64,000 nucleotides of DNA from Moniliella sp. 'wahieum' (lineage: Eukaryota > Basidiomycota > Moniliellomycetes > Moniliellales > Moniliellaceae). Location: assembly GCA_003971905.1 (NCBI GenBank), contig RSEE01000061.1:248001-312000 (forward strand). The letters run 5' to 3'. This document shows, piece after piece, positions 23,274 to 35,113 of this stretch; position 1 is the first letter of the stretch, and each line of letters opens with the position of its first letter. The position numbers and the translations under genes were made by a program. Below the pieces are notes generated by a model. That model saw only the letters and a list, made by a program, of their open reading frames with translations, made no database searches and was not told where the DNA came from.

Positions 23274-25227
23274 ATGTCTGCCGCCGCCGCCGCCGCCGCC
23301 GCCCCCACCCCCGCCCCCGTCGCCGCCGCCTACTCGCCCCATGCCGACGCGTTCAACCTCACCCCCACCTACCACGAGGTTGTTATTGTCGGCGGCGGCG
23401 TGTCGTCGATTGGCATGACCATCCAGCTGGAGCAGAAGCTGGGCGTGACCGATGTCTTGATCCTGGAGAAGGAGAACGGCCTGTCGGGCACATGGCACGT
23501 CAACTCGTACCCCGGGTGCGCCTGCGACATCCCCGCCGCGCTCTACTCGTACTCCTTTGCTCAGAACCCCTACTGGTCCAAGATGCACCCCGGTGTGGCC
23601 GAGCTCAAGTCGTACTTTGAGAAGGTGGCCGACAAGTACCATGTGTCCCCCCGTGCCCGTCTCAACACGGTCGTTCTCGAGTCGCGCTTTGACGATGCGA
23701 CGGGCCTCTGGCACTTTATCGCCCAAGATGTCAACCCCCCCAACGATGGCTCGCCTCCTGCCCAGTACCACTATGTCAGCAAGATTTTCGTCATGGCCGT
23801 CGGCGGCTTGAGCGAGCCCAACAAGATCGACATTCCCGGCCACGAGAAGTTTACCGGCCCCATCTTCCACTCTCAGCGCTGGGACCACAGTGTGGATCTG
23901 AAGAACAAGGATGTGATTGTCGTTGGCAATGGCTGTACTGCTGCCCAATTGGTTCCCATTGTCCGGCGGGAGGCTAAGAGTTTGACCCAGTTTGCCCGTT
24001 CCAAGCACTGGATTGCACCGGTGCCTCACAACCCGCTGGAGGACTACGTTCCCGGATGGAAGTGGCTCATTCGTCATGTGCCGCTCATCATGTGGATCAA
24101 CCGCAGCCTGGTCTTTTTCGTCACCGAGTTTACCTTCAACCTGGTCAAGTTGGGCAAGTTTGGCAATCTGTTGCGCGCGCTGTGGAAGCGCTACTGCATT
24201 TCCCATGTCCACCGCCTCGCGCCCAAAAAGTACTGGGACCTGCTCATTCCGTCCGACAAGGAAGTCGTCGTTGGCTGCAAGCGTCGCATTTTCGACAACG
24301 ACTACCTCGCCAGTCTCAATGCGCCCAACATTGAGCTCATCCCGGAGAACCTGCAGAAGATTGGGAAAGACTACGTCGAAACCAAAGATGGCCGCCAAAT
24401 CCACGCGGATGCGATCATTATGTGCACTGGTTTCTCCATGCTTCGTGCAGGGTTCCCCATGTTCATCTATGGTCGCAATGGCGAGAGTTGCACCAGCACT
24501 GGGCCACGTATGGCCGCGGAGCCAACTATGCCTACCGGTCCTCGATGCAAGCCAACTTCCCCAACATGGGCATTCTGATGGGTGCCAACTCGGCTACAGG
24601 CCACACTTCGTACGTCTTGCCCGCTCTCTTGCTTTGTCTGATGGAGTTCCTGCTGACCCTTGTTTCTTATTTTTTTTTCTTTCCATCTCCAGGGTTATCT
24701 TCACGTCCGAGTCGCAGTACCGCTTCTTGCTCGAGGTGTTCAAGCCGATTCTTTTTGCGCCCGGGCCGACGTGGCGTGCGATCAAGCACTCGCCCTTGCC
24801 GCAGAGTCGGGAGCACGATGCGGGTCTGGCGCCTGTGGACCGCCAAGTACCTACCGTCGAGGTGACCTTGGCGGCCGAACTGAACGACCTGAACTGGGTG
24901 TGCAAGAAGATGACGCAGACTGTGTTCAACCTCGACTGTGGCGCGTGGTACAAGGACCGGCAAGCGGGGCGGGTGACAGCGATGCACCCCGACAGTCAGA
25001 TTGCGCTTCGTCGGCGACTCACGTTCCCCAACTGGTCCGACTTGGCCTACACCAACTTGCCCCACCATGCGCAGGTCCCGGCAACGATGCCGTGGTGGAA
25101 GTGGTACGGCAACCGGATCTTTGGTCTGGGCGCGCTGCCCATTGTCGACAAGGACGATGCGGCAATTGCGTATGCCAAGCCCTATGGCTCGCGCGCCGCC
25201 GAGGCCGAGGCCCAAAAAACCAAGTAG
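23274..25227 (+). CDS. FAD/NADPH monooxygenase, Baeyer-Villiger type
   Basis: Predicted flavin monooxygenase that inserts oxygen into ketones or related substrates; the substrate is unknown. After an Ala/Pro-rich start, the FAD-binding Rossmann motif is VVIVGGGVSSIGMTIQLEQK. It is followed by SGTWHVNSYPGCACDIPAAL, with the GTW and YPG(C) elements of this class. The signature KFTGPIFHSQRWDHS fits FxGxxxHxxxW, with Asp rather than Pro after the Trp. An NADP-binding motif VIVVGNGCTAAQLVP comes next. An intron at 24610-24692 (83 nt) splits GHTS/VIFTSESQYRFLLEV. It ends EAEAQKTK; about 624 codons, somewhat longer than single-domain enzymes of about 540. One frame slip near 24486 falls in the conserved MFIYGRNGE segment. 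Confidence 0.9.
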
Positions 25228-26374
25228 GCCCCTCGCCCGCGCGGCTCTCCTCCTCTCTTCCCATTTTATGTCCTGTGTATGTCGGTGTCACTACCATGCT
25301 TTCTTTTCCCCTTGTGTATCTCTGCGTGGCGGGGCCCTGCCATATAACGCATGGAACGTTGGAGCCATTCGTCGCCAGAGGGGGCCGAGGGGAGATGGGA
25401 GATCACATCGATCACATGAGAGGCTCACATCATAGGAGAGCGGGTGGGAGAGGTTGCTTTGTACTTGGGGTACGAAGGGCAGAGATGGCGAGGGTTAGGG
25501 ACTAGTTGGCCTGCTCAGCGGTGAGGCGCACCAGGGATGCGCACCCGAATAAGCGAGACCAACCCCGCGATCGAGCGGGGATAGGAAAGGGGGGAGCAGG
25601 CTGCGTGTAATATGAACGGTGACCGGTGACCGGTGATCGATGTTCTCGCTGATTGATCGATGAGGTCGATGAGGACCCATTCCATCGATTACAGTCTGAC
25701 AGCGGGGTACATAGTCTCTAGCAATGGACAGACACCCAGCCCTCCACAGGGTTAAACTTAACGTTAAGGAAGCGTGCAGCAGCATGGACTTGATGTATGG
25801 CGATTACGTTGATTAATGACTAGAATGACTGAGGCTGCAGCGTCCGGTGGAGTTGTCGGAGAATCCAGGCTGAGCCCAGCGGCTGAGCTGTGGTCTGTAA
25901 ACGTGTAAACGTTAAACGTGGAAACGTGGACCAGGAAGCGAAGGCTGGGGCGCGAGTATCAGCAGGCTGGGCCGAATAATGGGCTGACTCAGCTGCTGAG
26001 ACTGTCAGCGGCGTGAAGCTGAGGCGGCGCGGAGTAGAGCCGCGCAAGCGGCCGCTTTCAGCACGCTCGGGATTGGCACAGGCGCAGTCCCCGGTCCGGC
26101 TCGGGTAGCAAAAGCGCGGCCGCCGTGGAGGAGGTGACGAGGGCGGAGATGCACAGGAGGCAGATTACTACCGCAGTGGCTCTTCTTTTCCAGAGCAAAC
26201 CAAAGCCGCCAGGCAAACGCAGGGGCTAGGGTTGTGCTCGTCATGCACCATGCTCATGACTCATGCGTCAGGCGGTGCCGGCGTGGCGCGGGGGCAGTGG
26301 TGAAAATGCCATCGACCATCGATCCCCGGGCGTCTGAGGCATGACGTCAGACACAGCCTCCGTGCGGCGCAGTG
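25228..26374. other. Intergenic region with GGTGACC and ATCGATGA words
   Basis: No gene is recognised. TGACCGGTGACCGGTGATCG lies at about 25620-25640, and AAACGTT/AACGTGG repeats at 25897-25930. Confidence 0.5.
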
Positions 26375-29300
26375 CCCACCCGTCACCGCCCACCGGTCAC
26401 CGGTCCCCCCCACATCCGACGGGCGAAGAAAACGACGGACGGGAAGCGAAGAAAGAAATAGTCCGACGAGCGGACAAAAGAAGGCTGCCTCCGTGCCGCC
26501 CGCGGCTGCAGCTCTTTTTAACGGCCACAGCCGCAGCCCACACCCGCCGCTTCTGCCTTCCACCTCGCCACCTCTCGCGCCCCCCCAATGGCTGCCATGA
26601 TGATGCTCCGCAGGCGAGCCGCCGCCCAGGCCCATGCCCTTGCTGCCCCCACCCCGGCGCTTGCCCTCGCTGCCGCCCGCCCCTGTCCTCGTCCGCGTCT
26701 CCCATCCGCGCTCGCCCTCCCCCCCACCTCGGTTCGCCGCGCCTTCTCGGCGCCCACGCCCAAAACCCATGCCGTGGCTGCTGCTGCCACCACCAAGCAG
26801 CACATCAAGTGTGTCTGTGCTCCGGCGCATCTGCCCTGTTCTGTCTGCACTGGTACTAACCTTTGTGTTCCTGTGTCTGTTGCAGTGAGTACCCCCGTCC
26901 CACGCCCGCCCCTTCGTTTCAAGCCCCCGAGCCTGCGCCCGAACCATCACGAGCGGAGGAGGAGGAGCTGGATCATTCCTTTGTGGGCATGACTGGCGGT
27001 CAGATTTTCCACGAGATGATGCGGCGGCACAATGTCAAGCACGTGTTTGGCTACCCTGGTGGCGCTGCGCTGCCCGTCTTTAGTGCGATCTACAAGTCCC
27101 CCTACTTTGACTTTGTTCTGCCGCGTCGGGAAGACGGGGCGGGTCATATGGCGGAAGGGTACGCTCGTGTGTCGGGCAAGCCGGGTGTGGTGCTGGTCAC
27201 GTCGGGCCCGGGTGCGACGAATGTGGTGACGCCGATGCAGGACGCTCTGTCCGACGGGCTTCCGCTCGTTGTCTTTTGTGGGCAGGTGGCCACGAGTGCG
27301 ATTGGGTCGGATGCGTTCCAAGAAGCCGACATGGTCGGCATTTCGCGCTCGTGCACAAAGTGGAACGTGATGGTCAAGAGTGTTGAGGAGCTGCCGCGTC
27401 GGATTAACGAAGCGTTCAAGATTGCCACGTCGGGCCGACCGGGTCCGGTGCTGGTGGACTTGCCCAAAGACATTACTGCTGGTGTGCTCCAACACCCGAT
27501 TCCCTTCTCCAGCACCCGCCCCAACGAGGCGGCCATTCCCTCGCGTGCGACCGCCGCCCGACGTGCGATTCCGCCCCATTCAGCTTCGACCCCTGCCCTG
27601 AGCGCGCAGATGCAAGAGGCCGCTCGCCTGATCAACCAGGCCAAGCGGCCTGTCATTTATGCTGGCGCTGGCATTCTGTCCTCGCCCGAGGGCCCCAAGT
27701 TGCTTGCTCAGCTTGCTGAGACAGCCAGCATCCCGGTCACCACCACCCTCCAGGGCTTGGGCTCGTTCCCAGAGACGAACGAACTGTCGCTGCACATGCT
27801 TGGCATGCACGGTTCTGCCTATGCCAACTTGGCGATGCAAGAGGCGGATGTGATCATTGCCCTCGGCGCACGGTTTGACGACCGTGTGACGGGACGGGTG
27901 GACGAGTTTGCCCCCGTGGCGCGCAAGGCCGCCGTCGAAGGTCGCGGCGGCATTATTCACTTTGAGATTATGCCCAAGAACATCAACAAGGTGGTCCAAG
28001 CGACGTGTGCGATTGAGGGCGACGTGGTCAAGAACCTGGGGGAGATGTTGGGGGAGATTAAGGCGGTTCCCAAGTCGGAGCGCGAGCAGTGGCTCGGTGC
28101 GATTCAGTCGTGGAAGAAGCGGTATCCGTTCACCTATACTCCCTCCGACCCCACCAAGGGAGAGATGTTGAAGCCGCAAGAGGTCATCACCGCGCTGGAT
28201 GCGGCGGTGGCCAAAGCTGGGCGTAAGGCCGACACGATTATTGCCACGGGCGTCGGACAGCACCAGATGTGGGCGTGCCAGTTTTACCGATGGACCAATC
28301 CGCACACGTGGGTCTCCTCTGGCGGTCTGGGTACCATGGGCTTTGGTGTGCCCTCAGCGATTGGGGCCAAAGTGGCGTCGCCCGAAAAGACGGTGGTGGA
28401 CATTGATGGCGATGCCTCCTTTTCCATGACGGCCATGGAGCTGGCCACGCGGCGGAATTTGGAATTGGGGTCAAGGTGCTCGTGTTGAACAATGAGTTCC
28501 AAGGCATGGTGTTGCAATGGCAAGACTTGTTCTACAATGCCGAGTACGCCCATACCAAGATGACCAATCCCAACTTTGTCAAGTTGGCCGAGGCGATGGG
28601 CATCAAGGCGCTGCGGGTGGACAATGCGGCGGACCTGCCGGCCAAGATGGACGAGTTCCTCAACCCCCAATGACAAGCCCATCTTTATGGAGGCGCGTGT
28701 GACGCGCACCGAACACGTCTTCCCCATGGTTGCCGCAGGCAAGGCGCTGAACGAGTTTATCGTACACGAGTCGCTGCGCGAAAAGAGCTCGTGAGGCCCT
28801 ACCGCCGCCTGCCCTCGCCTTTGATGTCCAGCGGAGGTTTCTCCTTTTGATCCGGGGCTACTGCTTGCCTCCGCTACATCGCACTGGCTTCAAATGTGCA
28901 TGTGTGCATGTCCTGCTGGCTTGCATGCACCTATGTATACCGCATCTTCTCCCTCTCTTCTTGCTCGACCATGCCCATCTTCTACTCTTGGATCAAACAT
29001 ACTATGTCTCCTTCCTTCTCCTGCCGTTCGTCCTTCCCCGCCCTTTCTCACAGGATGGGCGCCGATGACGGCAGCATGTGCCCGGCTGGTGTGCGACTGG
29101 ATGTGTGCCATTGCTACTGTACAAAAATGCCATGAACATCGATCTGATTGCAGTACTGAGTACTGAGTACAAGCGACAGCGTGAGGATCGATGGATCGAT
29201 GACCTGTGCCGGACGCACTAGCGCACTGGCCCTCCGTCTTGGCCGTCCCGGCACAGCGCCCCTCTTCCCTGGCTGCTGGGCCAAGAGGGGCGCCCTGCGC

Positions 29301-29400
29301 CTGGTGCCACACACGCCCTGTGCCGGCGGTGGGGGTGCGATAGGCGCAAACGGGTGCAGTGGCGTGGAGCCAACAGTGCTGGGACGTTAGGCAGTCGGAA
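26375..29400 (+). repeat. Segmental duplication, ILV2 segment copy 1
   Basis: About 3.0 kb in direct orientation to 39232-42605, highly similar by eye. It covers the 5' leader, the whole ILV2 gene, the 3' flank and a further block from about 29158 to 29400. Compared with copy 2 it lacks about 325 bp after position 29155. Both boundaries fade over 10-20 bases. Confidence 0.92.
26588..28794 (+). CDS. ILV2: Acetolactate synthase catalytic subunit, copy 1
   Basis: Mitochondrial ThDP/FAD enzyme that makes acetolactate and acetohydroxybutyrate, the first common step of valine, leucine and isoleucine synthesis. An Arg/Ala-rich N-terminus ([20 protein letters not shown]) is a likely mitochondrial presequence. 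An intron at 26809-26885 (77 nt, branch ACTAAC) joins QHIN to EYPRP. The ThDP region has [14 protein letters not shown] and the catalytic Glu in [23 protein letters not shown]/substrate segments include [10 protein letters not shown] and [10 protein letters not shown]; the ThDP/Mg motif is [17 protein letters not shown] keeps the herbicide-site Trp, but GQVATSAIG has Ala where yeast has Pro192. About 709 codons, normal. Two breaks: a missing G near 28449 and two missing bases near 28665, both intact in copy 2. Catalytic residues are otherwise complete, so this is probably the working gene. Confidence 0.95.
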
Positions 29401-30880
29401 TCCAGGGTCCACCAACATAGGCTGGGCAGTGGCCCCTTGGGAGGGGGTGTCTCAGCTGGGCAGGGCGGTTCGAAATATGTACGCGCGTGGGCATCTGAGA
29501 CACACGACGGGCAGCTGCATGCGGTGAGCATTGGGTGATGCGCAACTGCGGCCTGGCGAATGCGGTGGGCAATGGGTGATGCGCCCGGTGCTGCTGCTGT
29601 GCATCGTGGGCGCGGCTCTGTACGCCAAGTCGATGCGATATGCACAAGTCCGTGCAATATGCGCAAGCCAATGCAGTACGCACAAAAACACAAAGTCGTG
29701 CAACGCGCAAAGGTCCATGCGATGTGCCCATGCAGATATGCACAAGTGGAGCAGATACGCCCAAGTCGATACCGGCATGTGCTACACCTAAGTCGATGGC
29801 ACTGGATGCAGACGGCGTGCCTACGCCGAGTGGAACTGGGACTTGTGCGCAAAACACACACGGCTAACAAAATATGCACAAGCCGAGGACTGAATTATAT
29901 ATCCAAAGCCGACGCAAATATGCCAAGGCGATGCAAATAGGCAAACTGACGAGTACATCGGCCAGTTGCAAATCGCCCATCAGAGCACCCTGCCCAACCC
30001 CCAACGGCCGCTTCTTTCCGCCTTCTCACCACCATGTCGGTCACCAACTTATGGCCAAAGTTTACGCTTCCTCCTGCACTATGCCGTTTCCTATATACAC
30101 CATGGCCATGTTAGAGGCAACTGTTCGTAGTTTGTTACGACAAGCAAGATATTTGATACAAAAACTAGCGAGACGCGCGCATGTGCATGCTAGAAAAGGG
30201 ATATCAACGTGTGCCAGAGCACCAACTGTGTATGATATACAGACGTTGTACAGAGAGACTGGTGTGTCATGCCTGTCATTGCAAGTGCAGAGTGAGTAGC
30301 TATAGCGAGTGTTGCCAACGGCAGATGCATCTTTAAACCAGGTGCTCGAGGCTCATCATCACAACGGGGAACGAGACAATCAACATTCGGTCTTGGGGTT
30401 CAGTTGGAAGCAGACGGCCAACAGAAGTGAAGAAGTATGAATAACGTGCGTCTTTTGCATTTTTCGAGACCCAGTGGATCATGTTTGGGAACATGTACAT
30501 GCACACAGTGCTTCACAACATATGGATAGCTTTCATACACTATGCACAAACAGACTGTTGTGCAGGAGGGGTGGGGGGCTCAGGCTTTCCACACAACCAC
30601 ATATATATTGCGGAGGGGCATTGGTCGACATGAGCGTCAATGTTATCTTGGGAAGCAGGCGCTTGCCCCATATGAGGTTTGATTCATACTTTCCATTAAT
30701 TATTGGGAAGAATACGAGGCCTTCACACCATAATGGCTTAGTGAAGAGCAGAAAAGGGAGGAAGAGTCTTAGTAATACTACGGTATTCCTTGTAAATATA
30801 TACCAACCATCCCATGTCTTTCACTATGGTGTTTCCTTTCAACAGCAACTATGGTCATACCGGCAAGACTTATGATGTTA
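28795..30880. other. ILV2 3' flank and unassigned DNA
   Basis: Up to about 29400 this is duplicated flank. A degenerate minisatellite lies at 29620-29940. The DNA from about 29.9 to 30.9 kb is visibly more A/T-rich than its surroundings and codes for nothing I recognise. Confidence 0.5.
29620..29940 (+). repeat. Degenerate ~20-bp minisatellite
   Basis: Repeated units of the form GCRATATGCRCAAGTCGAT occur with substitutions and length changes, about eight recognisable between 29630 and 29790 and looser ones to 29940. It is not shared with copy 2 of the ILV2 segment. Confidence 0.7.
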
Positions 30881-31640
30881 GACCCTAACTCTATGCGGAC
30901 AGCGTGTGCGCGATATGGTGTCGTGGAAGAACACCGATGGGTACAAATTGCTCTCGAGCGCATGAAAGGGAGCGCCACGAATTGGTCCTTCCATCAACAA
31001 GAGGATTATTGGCGCTGGGCGCATGAGGAGCTGAGTACGCAAGAATCGAATCGGCTGGAGTATTTCAGCACGTGGAGAGCGTTTTGCGAGGTGGCGATGA
31101 AGCAATTTGGAGACGTGCAATCTGCGTTGCGAGCACGAAATGCTTTGAAGCGCCTGGAGCAAGGGAACAGTACGGTTAAGAAGTACGGCAGTACGTTCCT
31201 GGACCTTCTGCGGGAGGTGCTGGAGGTGGGCGAGGACAACAGCCTCTATATCATGGATTTTGTTGGTGAGCTTTCGTCTTTCCTCCGTCAAGTGTATACC
31301 TCGCAAACGCATCAAGCTCATTTTACATCGGTTCAAGATGATCGAATGGGCCTCGGGTGTGGAAGCAACCCAAGAGATCCTTATGGGGCCTAATCGTCGC
31401 AAGCTACGGCGGGAGAACAAAAACTCGAGTCATACGGCAAACCGTGGAAGTGGATCGACCGAACTTTTCGGCGAACCAATGGATTTAGACGGAGCTGAGG
31501 TGCAGCAAGGCCGTCGGTTTCGGAACCAGCACCGTATCAGTAATGCCGAGTACTTTCGCCGCCGGCAGGCTGAAGTGTGCGTCCGTTGCGGAAAAGCCGG
31601 GCACTAGAAGAGTAGCTGCCCCGACGCAGGAACACGCACG
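30881..31640 (+). pseudogene. Retrotransposon gag (N-terminally truncated)
   Basis: Capsid-type sequence HRWVQIALERMKGSATNW, then SALRARNALKRLEQGNSTVK and FLDLLREVLEVGEDNS. The zinc knuckle begins CVRCGKAGH near 31580, where a frame break precedes its last Cys. The N-terminal third expected of gag is missing. Confidence 0.85.
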
Positions 31641-31769
31641 CAAACACAGGCGTCGCAATCGCAGCAACGCCAAGGGACGGCGACAACAACGACGCGGGAA
31701 GGCACGCTGCAGGGAGGCAGCGGTGCGGCGTCGGGGGCGTCGCATTAGGGGCAAGGGCCCCAACGTGGA

Positions 31770-32250
31770 CGTGTGCCATGTCCACCTGCTCAGGAGAGAA
31801 GGGAAGCTTGCAACCGCACCCTTGCGAGTTTCTACCGAGCAGGGCACACGATCCACGCTATAAGCCTAGTGGACACGGAGCAGAGAAATCGTTGGTGGAC
31901 ATTAAGGAAGCGCAAGCCAGCGGGTGCGTTTTAACCCCTCTCCCTGCCCCTCTTCAGGTTCGCCTGTTGGATGGAAGTCGGAGCTCAGCTGGACAAATCA
32001 CTCACACATGCACTGTGTCATTTATGTTGGGCTCGCGTCGGTTCAGTCACGAATTTTTCGTTTCCCGCCTTCCGCGTTATCCTTTTGTCTTGGGAGCCGA
32101 TTTTCTTTGTTCGTATGAGGCCAACCTTCAGTTTGAGCGGAACGGGTCGGCACGCCTCAGCTTCGATGCGGGTAGCGTTGTGGTGGCGTGCAGTGGGATT
32201 GCAGATCTTCAACTCGTCTCTCTGCTACCAAGTTCAACCATGAACTGGAG
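31770..32250 (+). pseudogene. Retrotransposon aspartic protease region
   Basis: The segment GSRRFSHEFFVSRLPRYPFV with LGADFLCSYEANLQFE resembles the C-terminal half of a retroviral-type protease. The DTG/DSG catalytic triad is not clearly readable because of frame slips around 31860. Role inferred from position between gag and RT. Confidence 0.65.
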
Positions 32251-32393
32251 GCAGATGAAGGTCTCGAAGTGGTGTGATGCTTGTCGACGAACGAGGGGAG
32301 GTTGTTCTGAGCGAGCAAGAGCTGTGTATGGCTGGTGCGGAGACCCAGCCTGATTCGGAGGCGGGGTAAGAAGCGGAGCGCGCCGTCAGTACC

Positions 32394-33900
32394 ATGCCGC
32401 AGGAGCTTAGGATGGTTCGGGACCCTAGGGACGATGTGGTGAGTGAGGAGGATCCCATCGACGGTGTCTACCCAGAGTCACCCAAGCCAAGACCACTCGA
32501 AGAGATTGCCAAGCTGATTCCTCCCGAGTACGCTGATTTGGTTGGAGCGTTTGACGAGAATAGGCTGAATCGCTTGCCTCCTCGTCGGCCGGGATATGAT
32601 CATGAGATTGAGCTGCTTCCTGATGCTAAGCCTTACTTTGGCAAGATCTATCCCTTATCAACAGTGGAGTCGGAGCAACTGGCCAAATGGGTACGGGATA
32701 ATTTGGCACGAGGCTGGATTAGTCGCTCGACTTCGGCGTGGCGGTCCCTAGTACTCTTTGTGAGGAAGAAGTCTGGGGAATTGGGGTGGTGACCGACATG
32801 CGTGGGGTTAATGCACGTTCAACCAAGAAGAGGGTTCCTTTACCCTTGATTGATGAGACGCTGCAGCGTATGACAGGGTACAAGTACTACACGCAACTGG
32901 ACCTCAAGAGCGCGTACAACCTTTTACGAGTAGCGCCCAAGTCGGTCCCTCTGACGGCTGTGGGGACAAAGTTTGGGTCGTTCGTCTCCAACGTGATGCC
33001 GTTTGGATTACAAGGATCCGAGAGCCACCTTTACTACCCTTATCAACGCTGTGCTGTCCGACCTTATCGATTCGCACGTTTTCTGCTACCTGGACGACGT
33101 GGCCATTGTCAATAATGACCGTGACGAACATGTTCGAACCGTACGTGAGGTTCTTACACGCCTTCGGGATAACCAATTGGTTGTGGGTATTGACAAGTGT
33201 AATTTCTTCAAGGAGTCCATTGTGTACCTTGGTCACAGAGTTGGAAGAACTGGTTTGGCATTGGAGGCTGATCGGGTCGAGGGGTGGTGGATTGGCCGGC
33301 TCCTAGGTCAACCAAGGAGCTGCTTCGGTTGCTGGGGTTTATGAATTTCTGCCGCATCTATGTGCCTCAATACTCCAAGTATACCGCTCCACTAACTCAA
33401 CTGCTTCACAAGGGGCAGAAGTGGGAGTGGACGGAGGTGCACCAGCGGTCGTTTGAAGCATTGAAGAAGGCTTTCACCCAGACCCCAGTACTGGCACCGT
33501 TCGATCAGACCAAGCCATTACGAATCGAGACGGACGCGAGTGGCTATGCAGCGGCTGCCGTGCTTTTCCAAGTGCATCAAGGATGACAGACAGAAACCGG
33601 TTGTGTATTGGTCACGCAAGCTCTCTCCACAAGAGCAACGATGGGGGGTTGGAGATCAAGAGCTCCTTCCTATCGTGGAGGTGATCAAGACGTTTAGGCA
33701 CCTGGTCGAGTCGGCTCCAGAACTTGAGCTGGTGACAGACCACAAGAATATCGTTACTTTTAACGATGAGGGCCAACGCAACCGAGACGTCAAGCTCGAT
33801 GGAGAGTCTTCTTGTCTGTATACCAACCGCGCATGATTTATCGCCCAGGCTCCCAAAACCGGGCGGCTGATGCCTTGTCGCGTCGGCCGGATTTGGTTGA
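32394..33900 (+). pseudogene. Retrotransposon reverse transcriptase and RNase H
   Basis: The RT starts near LPPRRPGYDHEIELLPDAKP. Conserved parts include TDMRGVNARSTKKRVPLPL, YYTQLDLKSAYNLLRVAP, NVMPFGLQ and the catalytic FCYLDDVAIV. RNase H follows with RIETDASGYAAAAVLFQ, VYWSRKLSPQEQRW and DQELLPIVEVIKTFRHLVE. Frame slips at about 32790, 33020, 33280, 33580 and 33770 interrupt it, so it is not translatable as given. Confidence 0.93.
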
Positions 33901-34470
33901 GCAAGCGAAAGCAGAGGGAGCGATGGATGAGGCTGAATGGAAAAATGCCGATTCTACGAGCCAAGTCGGAAGTACATGACGATGGCTATGACTCTCTGCT
34001 TTGGTATGGCAACGCGTGGGAGGAGAAGCAAGCAACAATGGGTGCCATTTGGGCGAAACGGAACCAGTGGAAGTGCCTGAAGGCGAGATACTGGAAGCGA
34101 TTCGGGATTTGAAGGAGCACGATGGAGGGTACCAAGTGGTTGTGGAGACCGGGTTGCAGAGGGTTGTGCACACCGGTTGGATACGAGGTCCGAAACGGTC
34201 TGCTCTACTTCCAAGGTCGTCTCTATGTCCCCGAGTCGGATGCCCTACGCTACACGCCTCTCCAAGATCATCACGACCTACCCGAGGCAGGGCGCCAAGG
34301 TCGAGAACGGACGTACGACTTGCTTGCTCGTTACTATTACTGGCCGGGCATGACCGAATCGGTCCGTCAGTATGTGAGCACCTGCTCGTCTTGTTAACTT
34401 ACTAAGAGCCGTCGCCACCGTCCGTATGGTTTGCTTCAACCATTGGAGGTGCCCGCAAGACCATGGTCCA

Positions 34471-34698
34471 TGTGGAGCCAGGTGGCTCGTGCTTTGGCCA
34501 ATGTCCCTTCAGTTCCTCCTCAGACCTAGGAGTTCCGTTGTTTTCTCTCTCCTGTTTTTCCTTGTTCCGCAGCTTAGCCCCTGGTGGCGACTCGCTGCTT
34601 GATGTTCCTCAGTAGGCGTTGCTGGTTGGCTTAGACCACCACCACCACTAGTGCGATTGCATCACCCTCGAGGACCATCTGGACTCCAGGTCTCATCA
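34471..34698 (+). mobile_element. Solo LTR nested in integrase (copy B)
   Basis: A 228-bp insertion beginning TGTGGAGCC and ending GGTCTCATCA, flanked by the 5-bp direct repeat GTCCA at 34466-34470 and 34699-34703. TG...CA ends with a 5-bp target duplication are diagnostic of LTR-element integration. The integrase reading resumes in frame across the insertion. A related copy lies at 4258-4493. It has no internal coding region, so it is a solo LTR or a very short non-autonomous element. Confidence 0.9.
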
Positions 34699-35113
34699 GT
34701 CCAGCATTTCTATGGATCATTTCGGGCCTTTGCCCGAGGGAGGGAAAGGAGAAGAAAATGAGGCACTGAACCAAGTTCTGTGGTGGTGGTGGAACGCTTG
34801 TCCAAGATGCTGGTGCTCATTCCTTGCAGCACATCAGATGGAGCCAGGATGCTTTTGAAGCGGTTGGAAAGGCACATTTTCCACGTGTTTGGACGACCAA
34901 TTGAAATTGTGAGCGACCGAGGACCTCTTCACATCGTCCGATTTTGCTCAGTTTTGTGTCCGACATGGCATACGGCAAAGCCTTGCTACTACCCAACATC
35001 CTCAATCCGATGGTCAATCGGAGCGATTTGTGGACCTGGCCAAAATTCATTTGAGGCATTTTGTGAATCATATGCAAAGTGACTGGCTTCAATACCTCCC
35101 AAGTGTCTCGTTG

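Noticed and set aside
28890-29879. A 329-codon minus-strand open frame downstream of ILV2 copy 1.
   Set aside because: It crosses the duplicated 3' flank and the minisatellite, is Cys/His/Arg-rich by composition, and is not preserved in copy 2.
30301-30880. A possible 5' LTR of the chromovirus immediately upstream of gag.
   Set aside because: Nothing here resembles the 842-bp 3' LTR (no TGTTACGGGGCG start, no CGCCCCATGACA end).
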